Part shown: one piece after another, positions 10,325 through 21,589 of the stretch
Position numbering within the stretch: the first letter of the stretch is position 1
How the letters are laid out: the number at the start of each line of letters is the position of its first letter
DNA from: Brachionus manjavacas
Taxonomy: Eukaryota; Rotifera; Eurotatoria; Ploima; Brachionidae
DNA length: 64,000 nucleotides
NCBI GenBank assembly: GCA_019054805.1
Contig: JAHQIY010000008.1
Coordinates: 5,131,501 to 5,195,500 of the forward strand
Direction: 5' to 3'
Made by a program: the position numbers and the translations under genes
The notes under the pieces: model-generated
The model's database searches: none
What the model saw: only the letters and a program-made list of their open reading frames with translations
What the model was told of the DNA's origin: nothing

Positions 10325-10985
10325 GTTGTATCCATCAAATGTTTCAACACCAATTCACGAAAGAAGTTTTAACGAAGAGTTAATCCGAATGATGTTGCTC
10401 CAATTTTACGATCGAATGAAGAAATAGTTCTTCAACAAAGTTTGAAAATCGCAAATTAACAGTTAGCAGAAAAAACAATCATGATTGAAGAAATGAAGAA
10501 TCAGTATGAAATTGTAGCTTCTCAAACAATATGAAATTGTCGATTGTAAAACAGGATTTGAAAGAGTTGCTCGATGAAAAATTTAGAAAACGATTGCTTT
10601 AAAATTAAAAAAAAGACACAAGAGAGTGTACTCGAAATGTATTTTAGAAATGAAGCAGAAATAAATCAAACAATCCTAAGTGTCGAAAGGAAACTGGAAA
10701 ATGAATAATCATTACTAAATTAATTATTAGAAGGAATTGAATGAATCGATATCTTTGAGAAATACGATTCTTTATTTGGAGCTTTCAATTAAAGAGTTAA
10801 AGCGGAAATATTCTGATGATTTAATTGAAAAAGAGCTGATTTACAAAACTGAATTTGAAGCTGAAAAAACAAGACTAGAAGAAGTAATATTGAAAAAAAA
10901 AAATCCGAGATCCCTGAGTAACATTAATTCTCTAATTTCTAAAATGAAATTAATTAAGAAATCATTTATAATAAAGGAAATATGA
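10325..10985 (+). pseudogene. Coiled-coil exons of unknown gene, palindrome 1 right copy
   Basis: After an acceptor-like TTTAATAG the frame reads YPSNVSTPIHERSFNEELIR and then shifts to NDVAPILRSNEEIVLQQS. A stop interrupts KIAN*QLAEKT. A later open frame at 10737-10985 encodes 82 residues (NESISLRNTILYLEL, IKELKRKYSDDLIEKE) of coiled-coil character. The same breaks occur in the left arm, so the gene was already dead when the arms were copied or the arms have been homogenised. Family not recognised. Confidence 0.55.
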
Positions 10986-11774
10986 TGAAATCAAATCACT
11001 ATCTTAATTTTTATTTCAAAACCAACTTTACATTCATTCAGTTTTTTTGGAAAATCAATAATTGGTAAATTGAAATTATTTTTTTGTATTTTTTTGAGCA
11101 AGTCCTGTAGCATTTTTTGTTACATCATGTGCTAAATTTTTATTTTATCACTTCATTCCATTCAAAATATATACGAATTTAAGATTTTGAACTCAACTTT
11201 TTGAACGAAACTTCACAATGCTATAAAAGGAGGTTTGAATCTTTAAACAACAACTACAAACAATATGAAAATGAAAAATACTTGCTCTATGGCTATATAA
11301 TTCGTTTTTTTTTCAATTAATGAGTCTTGTTTTGTTTTCGTAAAAAAATTTTAAACAAAATAAAAAAGACCGTTTTTATAATAATTTTAGTAATGAATGC
11401 TCAAAATATATAGACGAGTTTTTTCAAATAGGAGAATTCGTTGAAATTTTTGAGCTAATCAAATTGGAAAGGATCAGTCGTCGCTGTATTTCAGTTAGGA
11501 AAGATAATGGTTTAGTAATAAGCCCAACAAATGATTTAACAGAATTTGATTGAATCTATTATACTAAAATTTTTTTTATTTGAATTTTTCATAACTTTTA
11601 TTTAAATAAACGCGGTTAAACTTCATGTTTTTAAACATTTTTTCAGTGAATAAAAAATATAACATATAACGTTTTTTAGCTTTTTTCATTAAACGCGACT
11701 TAACTAAACAAAAAACGCGTTTATTTTTTCTCGGGTTGGCAAAAAATTTTTGCCAAAAATTCAAATTTTATCAA

Positions 11775-12448
11775 GTAGACTTGGCCGACTTCAAGTTCAA
11801 TTTGATCTGCGAGTTTTTCATCAGTCTTGGCAATTTAGACAAATGCAAAGACCAGCATGTGCAAATACAGGCGCGGCTTCAATTTTTGTCCTTTATCTAC
11901 TCGATTATCGACTCTGTGGCCGCCTTTGATCTAAGCGTTCAAAATGTCAACGATTTGTGGTCGTGTTTGGCCAAGTTCGAGCACAGCTCGCAAATAGACG
12001 ACATATTCAACTGGTCTCTAAACCCAGCCAAAAGCAAAGACCAACACGCTCTTAGTGTTGACAAGTTCTAATTCTTTTTGTGCAAAAGATGCCTGTGCTC
12101 GAGCCGAACAGTTTTAGTCTGTTGGCTCTGCATCTTTATCAGCAGATGTTCAAAATTTACAAGTCTAGCAGTGAGAAGAACGAGGAGCAGATGAAACAAA
12201 TAGAACAGTCAGTGTGTGTCATGTGAACTCGACAAGGTTTAACTTTGAGCTGCTGATGACTCTGAGCAACTGTCTGGGCGACTTTAAAGCGGTGGTGCGC
12301 GAAATCTTGCTCAATTGCATCAAAAGCGGAAAAGAAATGGGCAGCGACCTAGTCGAAAACACTGACTGAGACAAGCTGGTCTTTAATTCGAACAATATGA
12401 GTAATGCTGATCTATGCAAGCAAGCCTATTCCAATCTAGTCCAAGGTA
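11775..12448 (+). pseudogene. USP34: USP34-like deubiquitinase fragment, palindrome 2 left copy
   Basis: The frame reads DLADFKFNLICEFFISLGN, QARLQFLSFIYSIID and KSKDQHALSVDKF, then shifts to MPVLEPNSFSLLALHLYQQM and again to FNFELLMTLSNCLGDFKAVV. These follow, in order, the armadillo-like region upstream of the peptidase domain of USP34. A donor-like GTATGA follows at about 12446. Two frameshifts and internal stops show it is not functional. No catalytic domain is present. The longer version of the same pseudogene is at 17420-18955. Confidence 0.75.
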
Positions 12449-12559
12449 TGAATATTTGGTCAATTATAATTTTTCTCTTTTAGTTTTATTATTAGCTTTA
12501 TTGTAATTAAATGCTTAGAATGCCTTTGAAAAAGTTGTAGGATTTTTTCATGTTTTTCT

Positions 12560-12665
12560 TTTGTCACTGATCAAAGAATACAAAACTTTAATTTGTTTAT
12601 TATTAATTGAATTTACCTCCTTTTAAGAAGAAGTAAATTTAAAATGTAAAAAAAAAAAAGAAAAT
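12560..12665 (-). mobile_element. LINE-B 3' end remnant in palindrome 2 left arm
   Basis: The hairpin CCTCCTTTTAAGAAGAAG-type sequence at 12613-12640 with an adjoining A-rich tail matches the LINE-B 3' end hairpin in reverse orientation. The mirror copy is at 17215-17290. Confidence 0.5.
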
Positions 12666-13249
12666 AAAGATAAAAATTGAATTGCTAAGTTTATTAATTG
12701 ATATAAAATTTTGCTTACTTTTTAAATCGAATAGAAACTTTTATTAAAAAGGTATTTTAAATATTTAAATAAAAATTTTAAATGTATTTTTCATAATTTT
12801 TAAATATTGGATAAACTTTTTTTAAAAAATAAGAATTTAAATTATCATACTTAAAAAAGTAAATCCAAGTTCGCGTAGCCGAGTAAGAATGATTTGGAAA
12901 TCCAAGTCAATTAAAGAAAACTCGAGTGGTGGATTTGGATTCCCAAGTTCGCGTTGCACGAGTTAAAATGATTTTGGAATAATGAGGAATTTGTTTTTTC
13001 TTTAATAATTTTTGTATAAGTTTGCGCATACACATCAGAGAAGGCTTCCCATGAACAACGCAAGATAAAAATAAAAGATTTTTAAGAAAAATATATTAAA
13101 TTTAATCTTGGTATTCTTTTTTTCCAATTTTGTCCCATTTCAGCAGAAGTTTTAATTTACCTTCTACAAACTTGTTCCCAATTATGCCATTGATCTTAAT
13201 TGGAAAAATTATTATTATTTTAGACTTCTTAAAATAATTTAAAAAAAAC

Positions 13250-14084
13250 CCTTTCAAAATACTCGTCATCCCTAAGATCAAACTAAGAATTGCGCTTGAA
13301 ATCAGACATGAGTTGTTGCTTAAGGATTTCTTCAGGTGGCAAAAAATCCTCTTCCTCTTCCTCTGGTTCTTCGTCAACCATGTCATTTTGATTTGAGCAA
13401 CCAGGAAGATTAATTTGTCTTGCTGCTGCTTCCAATGATGATGTAGCATCTGGTACCGTGACCGCTTCATTTATTGGTGGTATGTGTGCAAATGGTCCTA
13501 CCTTCAACAATTTCACTCTCAGACTCCGAAGTTTCTCCCGATTGTGTGTCTACTCTGAGTCTTGATTTTAATGGTTTTTCAAGACTCGAAGGTATTTGGC
13601 GGCCCATATTGACAATTGGCGACTTGATCTTAAGAAAAAAAAATTAAAAATTAAAATATAAAAAATTAAAAAAAAATCTACCGGAATTTTTTGCTCAAGT
13701 TGATTTCAGCCGGTTTTCCTTGACAATATCATAATAATTGTGAAGGAAATGGGATTCAAAGTCTTCCATTTTTTGCTCATCGAATTCAATGGTTATTTTT
13801 AAGTCTTCAAAATCGTAAATTATACCATTTTGGACAAATTTATTTTATACAACTACTTCAGGAAAAATTATAATATACAAAAAATTACAATATTTTAATA
13901 AATACAATTTTATGTTACCTTGGAGCTGTTGGACGGAATTGAAGATGAATCAGATGACTGAAATGAAAAAAATATTAAATGGAAATTTTAATTTAAATTT
14001 AATAATTTACTTTAACCAATTTTTCAATTTCACAGAATTTTGTGCGATAATTTTCTGTTTCATCCGGATTAAATTTTTCCATAT
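13250..14084 (-). pseudogene. Unknown acidic multi-exon gene, palindrome 2 left copy
   Basis: Mirror of the exons at 15803-16660. ATG at about 14082 starts MEKFNPDETENYRTKFC. The last exon ends ...EEEEEDFLPPEEILKQQL and SDFKRNS at about 13283. In this copy the acidic C-terminal frame is intact (T6 run), while the right copy is shifted. Two in-frame stops in the middle exon are shared by both arms. Protein family not recognised. Confidence 0.5.
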
Positions 14085-14533
14085 TTAAATTACTAAAGAT
14101 TTTTAAAAGGAAAAAAAAAATTAAAAAATTAATTTTCTTCAAAAAACTTAATGGTGCCAAATAATAATAAAAATAATGACTGTCTAAAAAAATATCTTAT
14201 ATATACAAATATATATCATTAAATTTTTAAAAAGACAAGGTTAGGAAATATAATTCATATCGATCAATTGTTAAAATACAATGTTTGGAAATATTAAATA
14301 TTTATCGACCGATCTAGAGAAAAATTTTAGTAGTGGTTCTAGTTATAGTTTGTTTTTGTCTTTCGAGCATTGAAAATCGATGTTACTTGCTTATTTTTTC
14401 GGCTTTGTTTAGTTGTTGATCGAATTGGTCGAGTTCGATTTAATAATATTGGGGGAGGAAGACAAAATATAGAAAGACAAAATGTAGAATTTTCTCCAAA
14501 ATATAGAAAGATAAAATATAGACATGACAAAAT

Positions 14534-15350
14534 ATAGAATAGTACTATATGTAAAAAAATATAGAAAATTTTAAATATATTATATTTGAGACTTTTATTT
14601 GACTAAAACTTTTAGAGACTTTGACTTAAACTTAAAATTAAACAAAAGGTTTAGGAAATAATTACTAATTGAAAAAGAAAAAAATTGAAATAAAATTAAT
14701 TAGATTGTTTTTTTTTTCTACATTTTTTTTTTAGGTAAATTCTACATTTTTTTTTCTACAGTTTATTTTACAGGTAAATTTTACATTATCAGATAAAAAA
14801 TCGTTTTCTACATTTTGTTTTCTACACTTTCAATATTTTGACAAATATAATAAATCTTTTTATATTGGACTGATTTGTGATGATGTCTCCAATTGAGCAC
14901 ACTACCGCTTCGATGCTGAAAAATTATTGTCCAGATTTATCGCTAATAAACACACTATTTTCTCAAAATCAAATCTGATGCCAACTGCTTGCTGATTGTT
15001 TGTTGCTCTTTTGGCAAATTTTAATTTCTTTGAAATTTAAATTTGATTAATCAGATTTTTTCTTTGAAGTAAAGTCAAAAGTTTGACTTAAATTCTTTTT
15101 TTTTAATAAAGTTTAGGGAAAAGCTTTTATTTTTAATTTTTAAAATGGCACTTTTTTGGGTTCTAATTTAGGAAAATGATACAATATCTACCTGGAACGG
15201 CAAATATGCTTTTTATCTAAGCTACAAAATGTTTTGTTTTTAAAATAATAGTTTTTCACCCTTTTAATTGCAGAATCAGAAATCTGACAAAATCGATTTT
15301 CATGTAAATGTCTGGCGAAATTGGCTGAACATTTAATATTATCAAACCTT
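14534..15350. other. Palindrome 2 central spacer
   Basis: About 0.8 kb of unique AT-rich sequence. It contains several TCTACATTTT-type units (14715-14830) resembling the TCTATATTTTGTC units that end both arms. No coding sequence was recognised. Confidence 0.7.
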
Positions 15351-15802
15351 TATTTTGTCATGTCTATATTTTATCTTTCTATATTTTGGAGAAAATTCTA
15401 CATTTTGTCTTTCTATATTTTGTCTTCCTCCCCCAATATTATTAAATCGAACTCGACCAATTCGATCAACAACTAAACAAAGCCGAAAAAAATAAGCAAG
15501 TAACATCGATTTTCAATGCTCGAAAGACAAAAACAAACTATAACTAGAACCACTACTAAAATTTTTCTCTAGATCGGTCGATAAATATTTAATATTTCCA
15601 AACATTGTATTTTAACAATTGATCGATATGAATTATATTTCCTAACCTTGTCTTTTTAAAAATTTAATGATATATATTTGTATATATAAGATATTTTTTT
15701 AGACAGTCATTATTTTTATTATTATTTGGCACCATTAAGTTTTTTGAAGAAAATTAATTTTTTAATTTTTTTTTCCTTTTAAAAATCTTTAGTAATTTAA
15801 AT

Positions 15803-16660
15803 ATGGAAAAATTTAATCCGGATGAAACAGAAAATTATCGCACAAAATTCTGTGAAATTGAAAAATTGGTTAAAGTAAATTATTAAATTTAAATTAAAAT
15901 TTCCATTTAATATTTTTTTCATTTCAGTCATCTGATTCATCTTCAATTCCGTCCAACAGCTCCAAGGTAACATAAAATTGTATTTATTAAAATATTGTAA
16001 TTTTTTGTATATTATAATTTTTCCTGAAGTAGTTGTATAAAATAAATTTGTCCAAAATGGTATAATTTACGATTTTGAAGACTTAAAAATAACCATTGAA
16101 TTCGATGAGCAAAAAATGGAAGACTTTGAATCCCATTTCCTTCACAATTATTATGATATTGTCAAGGAAAACCGGCTGAAATCAACTTGAGCAAAAAATT
16201 CCGGTAGATTTTTTTTTAATTTTTTATATTTTAATTTTTAATTTTTTTTTCTTAAGATCAAGTCGCCAATTGTCAATATGGGCCGCCAAATACCTTCGAG
16301 TCTTGAAAAACCATTAAAATCAAGACTCAGAGTAGACACACAATCGGGAGAAACTTCGGAGTCTGAGAGTGAAATTGTTGAAGGTAGGACCATTTGCACA
16401 CATACCACCAATAAATGAAGCGGTCACGGTACCAGATGCTACATCATCATTGGAAGCAGCAGCAAGACAAATTAATCTTCCTGGTTGCTCAAATCAAAAT
16501 GACATGGTTGACGAAGAACCAGAGGAAGAGGAAGAGGATTTTTGCCACCTGAAGAAATCCTTAAGCAACAACTCATGTCTGATTTCAAGCGCAATTCTTA
16601 GTTTGATCTTAGGGATGACGAGTATTTTGAAAGGGTTTTTTTAAATTATTTTAAGAAGTC
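15803..16660 (+). pseudogene. Unknown acidic multi-exon gene, palindrome 2 right copy
   Basis: Exon 1 is 15803-15874 (MEKFNPDETENYRTKFCEIE, ending at GTAAAT). Exon 2 is 15928-15966 (SSDSSSIPSNSSK, flanked by TTTCAG and GTAACA). Exon 3 at about 16040-16205 encodes FVQNGIIYDFEDLKITIEFD but contains TAA early and TGA late. Exon 4 starts at about 16258 (SPIVNMGRQIPSSLEKPLK), then a frame change leads into GPFAHIPPINEAV and an acidic tail. A one-base T deletion near 16540 shifts the tail relative to the left copy. Conserved splice sites show this was once a real gene. No known domain was recognised. Confidence 0.5.
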
Positions 16661-17214
16661 TAAAATAATAATAATTTTTCCAATTAAGATCAATGGCATA
16701 ATTGGGAACAAGTTTGTAGAAGGTAAATTAAAACTTCTGCTGAAATGGGACAAAATTGGAAAAAGAATACCAAGATTAAATTTAATATATTTTTCTTAAA
16801 AATCTTTTATTTTTATCTTGCGTTGTTCATGGGAAGCCTTCTCTGATGTGTATGCGCAAACTTATACAAAAATTATTAAAGAAAAAACAAATTCCTCATT
16901 ATTCCAAAATCATTTTAACTCGTGCAACGCGAACTTGGGAATCCAAATCCACCACTCGAGTTTTCTTTAATTGACTTGGATTTCCAAATCATTCTTACTC
17001 GGCTACGCGAACTTGGATTTACTTTTTTAAGTATGATAATTTAAATTCTTATTTTTAAAAAAAGTTTATCCAATATTTAAAAATTATGAAAAATACATTT
17101 AAAATTTTTATTTAAATATTTAAAATACCTTTTTAATAAAAGTTTCTATTCGATTTAAAAAGTAAGCAAAATTTTATATCAATTAATAAACTTAGCAATT
17201 CAATTTTTATCTTT

Positions 17215-17290
17215 ATTTTCTTTTTTTTTTTTACATTTTAAATTTACTTCTTCTTAAAAGGAGGTAAATTCAATTAATAATAAACAAATT
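17215..17290 (+). mobile_element. LINE-B 3' end remnant in palindrome 2 right arm
   Basis: Poly-T, then ACTTCTTCTTAAAAGGAGGT (17245-17265) and an A-rich tail. It is the mirror of 12560-12665 and resembles the other LINE-B tails. Confidence 0.5.
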
Positions 17291-17419
17291 AAAGTTTTGT
17301 ATTCTTTGATCAGTGACAAAAGAAAAACATGAAAAATCCTACAACTTTTTCAAAGGCATTCTAAGCATTTAATTACAATAAAGCTAATAATAAAACTAAA
17401 AGAGAAAAATTATAATTGA

Positions 17420-18955
17420 CCAAATATTCATACCTTGGACTAGATTGGAATAGGCTTGCTTGCATAGATCAGCATTACTCATATTGTTCGAATTAAAGAC
17501 CAGCTTGTCTCAGTCAGTGTTTTCGACTAGGTCGCTGCCCATTTCTTTTCCGCTTTTGATGCAATTGAGCAAGATTTCGCGCACCACCGCTTTAAAGTCG
17601 CCCAGACAGTTGCTCAGAGTCATCAGCAGCTCAAAGTTAAACCTTGTCGAGTTCACATGACACACACTGACTGTTCTATTTGTTTCATCTGCTCCTCGTT
17701 CTTCTCACTGCTAGACTTGTAAATTTTGAACATCTGCTGATAAAGATGCAGAGCCAACAGACTAAAACTGTTCGGCTCGAGCACAGGCATCTTTTGCACA
17801 AAAAGAATTAGAACTTGTCAACACTAAGAGCGTGTTGGTCTTTGCTTTTGGCTGGGTTTAGAGACCAGTTGAATATGTCGTCTATTTGCGAGCTGTGCTC
17901 GAACTTGGCCAAACACGACCACAAATCGTTGACATTTTGAACGCTTAGATCAAAGGCGGCCACAGAGTCGATAATCGAGTAGATAAAGGACAAAAATTGA
18001 AGCCGCGCCTGTATTTGCACATGCTGGTCTTTGCATTTGTCTAAATTGCCAAGACTGATGAAAAACTCGCAGATCAAATTGAACTTGAAGTCGGCCAAGT
18101 CTACCGCTTTGTGAATTTTTCTGGCCGGGTGGGATGACTAATGCTAGGTGAACAGAGCTGTGTGCATGTCTGTGGCTAAGAGGGCTGGAGCTAATTGTAG
18201 CCGTATTAAAAGCTGAATGTGTTGGCAGTGTATTGCTGAAATGAGCTGAATATTTTGGTAAGGAGGCGCAGGGCGATCGGACATGCGACCGGATTGTGAA
18301 TATTTTTGATGCATGCCTCTATGAATTTGAACTTGATGCGTCTGTCTGTGATTAGAAGACAAATTATTATCTGGATTGTTTTTCGGCTTCTTTGACAATT
18401 TTCGAATGTGTTTCTTGCGCTTCACTACTTTGGTTCATTAATATATCCAACAAAAATGCGTTGCCTGGTCCACTTAAATCGCTCCCTTAGTTTCAACCGA
18501 TTCGACTCACTAGCATTCGCATCTTCGAAAAGTGAATTTTTTTTTAAAACCTGTAGTTTTTAGGGCTGTTAAATTGGCGGGAAATGCTTTTCAGTCAAAC
18601 GGTTGGTGAATACCAAAAATTTTACAATATCCTGACGTTTTTAATCAACTTAAAAAAAAGATAATTTTTCTTCAAATACCAATATAAAATTATTTACTTC
18701 ATGATGTTGATTAGGTCCGTTCAAATACTCAATAACATTATTCTGTACATACCAGTCGGCGAGTTAATTTTTGGCTGTGTTGCAACGTAAATTGGCCGTA
18801 TTCAAAGAGTTAAATTCACTCCATGCGTTCTTTTGAAGGCTCATCTGGGCAATGCCACACAATCGAATGGTCGGTATGTTGGATGTAAGGTACTTGTCGT
18901 CGAGTGTAAGACCATCCAAGTCAATTTTGATGTGAGTGCTTTGCGGGTTCGATTT
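17420..18955 (-). pseudogene. USP34: USP34-like ubiquitin hydrolase pseudogene (N-terminal armadillo region)
   Basis: Read on the minus strand from 18955 down, segments collinear with USP34 appear in order. They are RLCGIAQMSLQKNAW and VQNNVIEYLNGP (18955-18715), FKFIEACIKNIHNPVACPIA and LRLLTKIFSSFQQY (18340-18225), HKAVDLADFKFNLICEFF to KDQHALSVDKF (18115-17808), MPVLEPNSFSLLAL (17790 down) and ELLMTLSNCLGDFK (17640 down). Stops and frame changes separate them. The peptidase domain is absent. The part below 18104 is duplicated in inverted orientation at 11775-12448. It may derive from a retained or translocated gene piece; a processed copy is less likely because intron-like gaps and a donor remain. 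Confidence 0.75.
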
Positions 18956-19124
18956 GAAAATTAAAAAAAATTCAAAATTTAAAATTAAACACTATAAAAA
19001 ATTTTAAAGTATTGCAAATAAAACTTCTTTTTTAACAAAAAATAAATTGTCTTATATTCGATTGATTTTAAAAGTCGATGATTAATTAAAAGAAAACTTT
19101 CAGAATTAATTTTCAAGGCTACTT

Positions 19125-19147
19125 GGTGTAACAACTTTTGTTACACC
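19125..19147. repeat. Perfect 10 bp stem inverted repeat
   Basis: GGTGTAACAA-CTT-TTGTTACACC, an isolated perfect hairpin just downstream of the transposase pseudogene. It may be an element end or a transcript-end structure. Confidence 0.6.
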
Positions 19148-19199
19148 TTGTTAGATATTTTACAGGAGCCAATTTTTTTTAATTAATCGAAAAATTTCA

Positions 19200-21298
19200 A
19201 TTAAGAACTTTTTTTTTGAAATTTTTGAACTTTTGAACAAAACTTCAAATTGCTCCTGTCATAATAAACAGAATGATACTCATATTTATTGTATAAAGCT
19301 AAATTACTTTTAAGAATGGTTATATTATTTTTAATTATATGATTTTTTTGACAAAATTCATCTATTAATTGTTTTTCTAAAGCCACTAACTGAAAATAAT
19401 CTACTTGATGGGGATTTATTAATTGATTTTTGGTGAAACATGATTTAATATTAGAGATTTCATTTTTTCGATAAGATTGAATTTCAAAATTTTTAGCCTC
19501 ATCATTAAATGCTTTGATTTTTGCTCTTATATTCTTTCTTCGGTCAAAATTCATGATTATTTGTCCTTCTTAATTTCTTGTACAGTTAAACAGATTACGT
19601 GTGATTTTTAAAACATTTTCAAAAGGAAAACATGACTTTTTGTTTAAAGGTCCAAAATTTTTTACTTGTTCTGGGAGGTGAATATGAGTTTGAAGATATG
19701 ATGTCATATTTATTTGACCGTAAAAAGATTCAAATTCCGTGACATAATCAATAATTATTTTTTGAGCATCGATTAATACTTCTTTAGTTGTTTCATCGTG
19801 ACACAAAATTCTCATGAAAATAACAAACTTCAATAAATTCATTAAAAATATATAATTAAAAAACCTTTGAAGATTCCGAATGAAATAAAGAATAATATTG
19901 TCCTAAATTCGTTAGCTTTATAAAAATGTGTTTCTTCAATTGGTCTGGTTTTTCTCTTTATTTCAGTAGATAGTTTAACATCCATTAGACGATTATCAAA
20001 AAAATTAATAACTTTTCCTTTTAATTAATAAAAATTTTTAGAATTTCACTATCTTCAATTGAAAAGATTTACCTAGATAAAAATAATGGTGCCAGTTATT
20101 TCTATCAAAAAAGCTTTTTATTTTTTTTTTTTGAATGTACCAATCAGACTCAGATGCATGTTGTCAATTATCACATTATCAGATATTTTTATCCAATTTG
20201 ATAAATTAGAAAAACCCTTCTAAACAACTTTTTGTGGAATTTGCTCTCTCAACCTGTTTACAATATGTTTCATGTGTTCTATTAAAAAAATTAGTTAATA
20301 CAGGATACACCTTAACATTGTTAATTCTTTGACCAGGATGAAGACATTTAATGCACCTATAGTAGCCGTTAAATTGGTAAGAACCTCTTGATCAGCTTTC
20401 GATCGAGCGGTAGAACCTGAAATAAATCCTAAAATCTTGATATTTATTTTCTTTTCACACCATTGAATTACATTTAAGATGATATCATTTATTTCACTGT
20501 TATATTTTTTGAGCCATAAATTAAAATACAGACTTGATCCACTCTAAGAAGAATGAATAATTATGTTTTCAAAAGATCCCCGCAAGAGAGGAGGCAATTC
20601 AGCAACTAAAGACATCATTGTCCACATTGAATTTTTACCTGATTTATTATAACTAACGGCATCTGCATAGAAAATTAAATTCAAAACTCCTGATTCAAAT
20701 TTATAAATATTTCCAGGAATAATATCACTAAAAATTTGATTTTTGTGCTTTATTAATTCTAAAGCTTTGTGAGTCTGGAATTGCTCTCTCTTGGAAGTAT
20801 AAGTTTGATAAATTTGTAAAGTTAATCTCTGTTTGTCTCTGCAACTCCTATCTTTTCCATTGTTAAATCTAAAAGAATAACAAAATCTTCTTTTGTGACC
20901 ATAGAATAGGGATAAATTAGATCGGTTTTATTTGAAAATTTGTAATCTTCAACAAAACTCTCATCACTGTAAATAAAAAAAAATTAAGCAAAAATATTTC
21001 TGTTATTAAAGATTGAACCTTTCACTTGATTCTTCCATATATGAATTTTTGGCGTTATATGTTAAATTAGATTGTACCTCATTGGAAAAAATTAAATTCC
21101 TTTCTTCAAATGTAGAAGGTGATTCATAATTTAAATCATTAGATTCAGTTTAACATGTTTTCTTTATAAAATTTCGTTGTCAATATGATGGTCTATAATT
21201 GCTAAATCCACCTTTCTTTTTTCTCGATAATTTTTTTGTTTTAGATTTTGTCTAATATTTTTTTCTTGATCTTTATCATTCTCTCTATTTTCTTCCAT
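19200..21298 (-). pseudogene. CACTA/EnSpm-type transposase, degenerate
   Basis: An ATG at 21296-21298 starts MEENRENDKDQEKN. Further downstream the minus strand reads FYADAVSYNKSGKNSMWTMM and SLVAELPPLLRGSFENIIIH, the DDE-domain block with the first catalytic Asp of CACTA/EnSpm (Tnp2-like) transposases. Then follow ILGFISGSTARSKADQEV and, after a frame change, NGYYRCIKCLHPGQR, the Cys-containing insertion. Near the C-terminus, HIHLPEQVKNFGPLNKKSCF with PFEN (19570-19842) matches the DUF4218-like segment. A last open frame of 117 residues is at 19201-19554. A TAG after IIHSS and several frameshifts make it inactive. Terminal inverted repeats starting CACT were not convincingly found. Confidence 0.7.
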
Positions 21299-21589
21299 TT
21301 TTAGTCAAAATGTTTTCTAAAAAGAAATTGAAACTTTGAAGACAAAAATTATGTTATGATCAATTAATAATTGTAATTTAACAGAAAACTTAAAATATTG
21401 GGAGCGTTAATACAAATAAGAGCAACCTAAAGAACATTTAGCAAAATTTTATCTTTTTACTAATTACTTAAAGCTTATTGTAAGATTAAAAATCCTACGA
21501 TTTTATAATTTTATATTTCATAAAAAGCATAAGCTAAAAACATCACTTAAAAAAAACAATAAAAAAGATTTCAATTTTCTTAGATTTAG

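Larger units (their letters stand above)
9321..11775 (-). repeat. Palindrome 1, right arm
   Basis: Reverse complement of 5708-8035 in two blocks. Block 9321-9981 corresponds to 8035-7375, and block 10221-11775 to 7260-5708. Between them, 9982-10220 is a same-strand copy of left-arm 7186-7424. The outer edge meets palindrome 2 at 11775 with one shared base. Confidence 0.9.
11775..14533 (+). repeat. Palindrome 2, left arm
   Basis: Reverse complement of 15351-18104 with few differences. One example is a T6/T5 indel near 13345/16540. It starts inside the USP34-like pseudogene sequence (GTAGACTTGG) and ends in the CAAAATATAGA repeats near 14533. A pair of about 35 bp imperfect direct repeats (CCAAGTTCGCGT...) lies at 12862-12985. 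Confidence 0.9.
15351..18104 (-). repeat. Palindrome 2, right arm
   Basis: Reverse complement of 11775-14533. The outer edge (…GCCAAGTCTAC at 18104) lies within the USP34-like pseudogene, which continues beyond the arm. The duplicated unit was therefore cut out of a larger region that is present on the right. Confidence 0.9.

Noticed and set aside
5708-11775. Palindrome 1 as a simple DNA transposon with long terminal inverted repeats
   Set aside because: Its outer edge is inside a copied host exon and no target duplication or conserved terminus is visible; a fold-back duplication explains it better.
18144-18425. 93-codon minus-strand ORF (MKRKKHIRKLSKKPKNN...)
   Set aside because: The USP34-like frame in the same place (FKFIEACIKNIHNPV) is the meaningful one; this ORF is out of frame.
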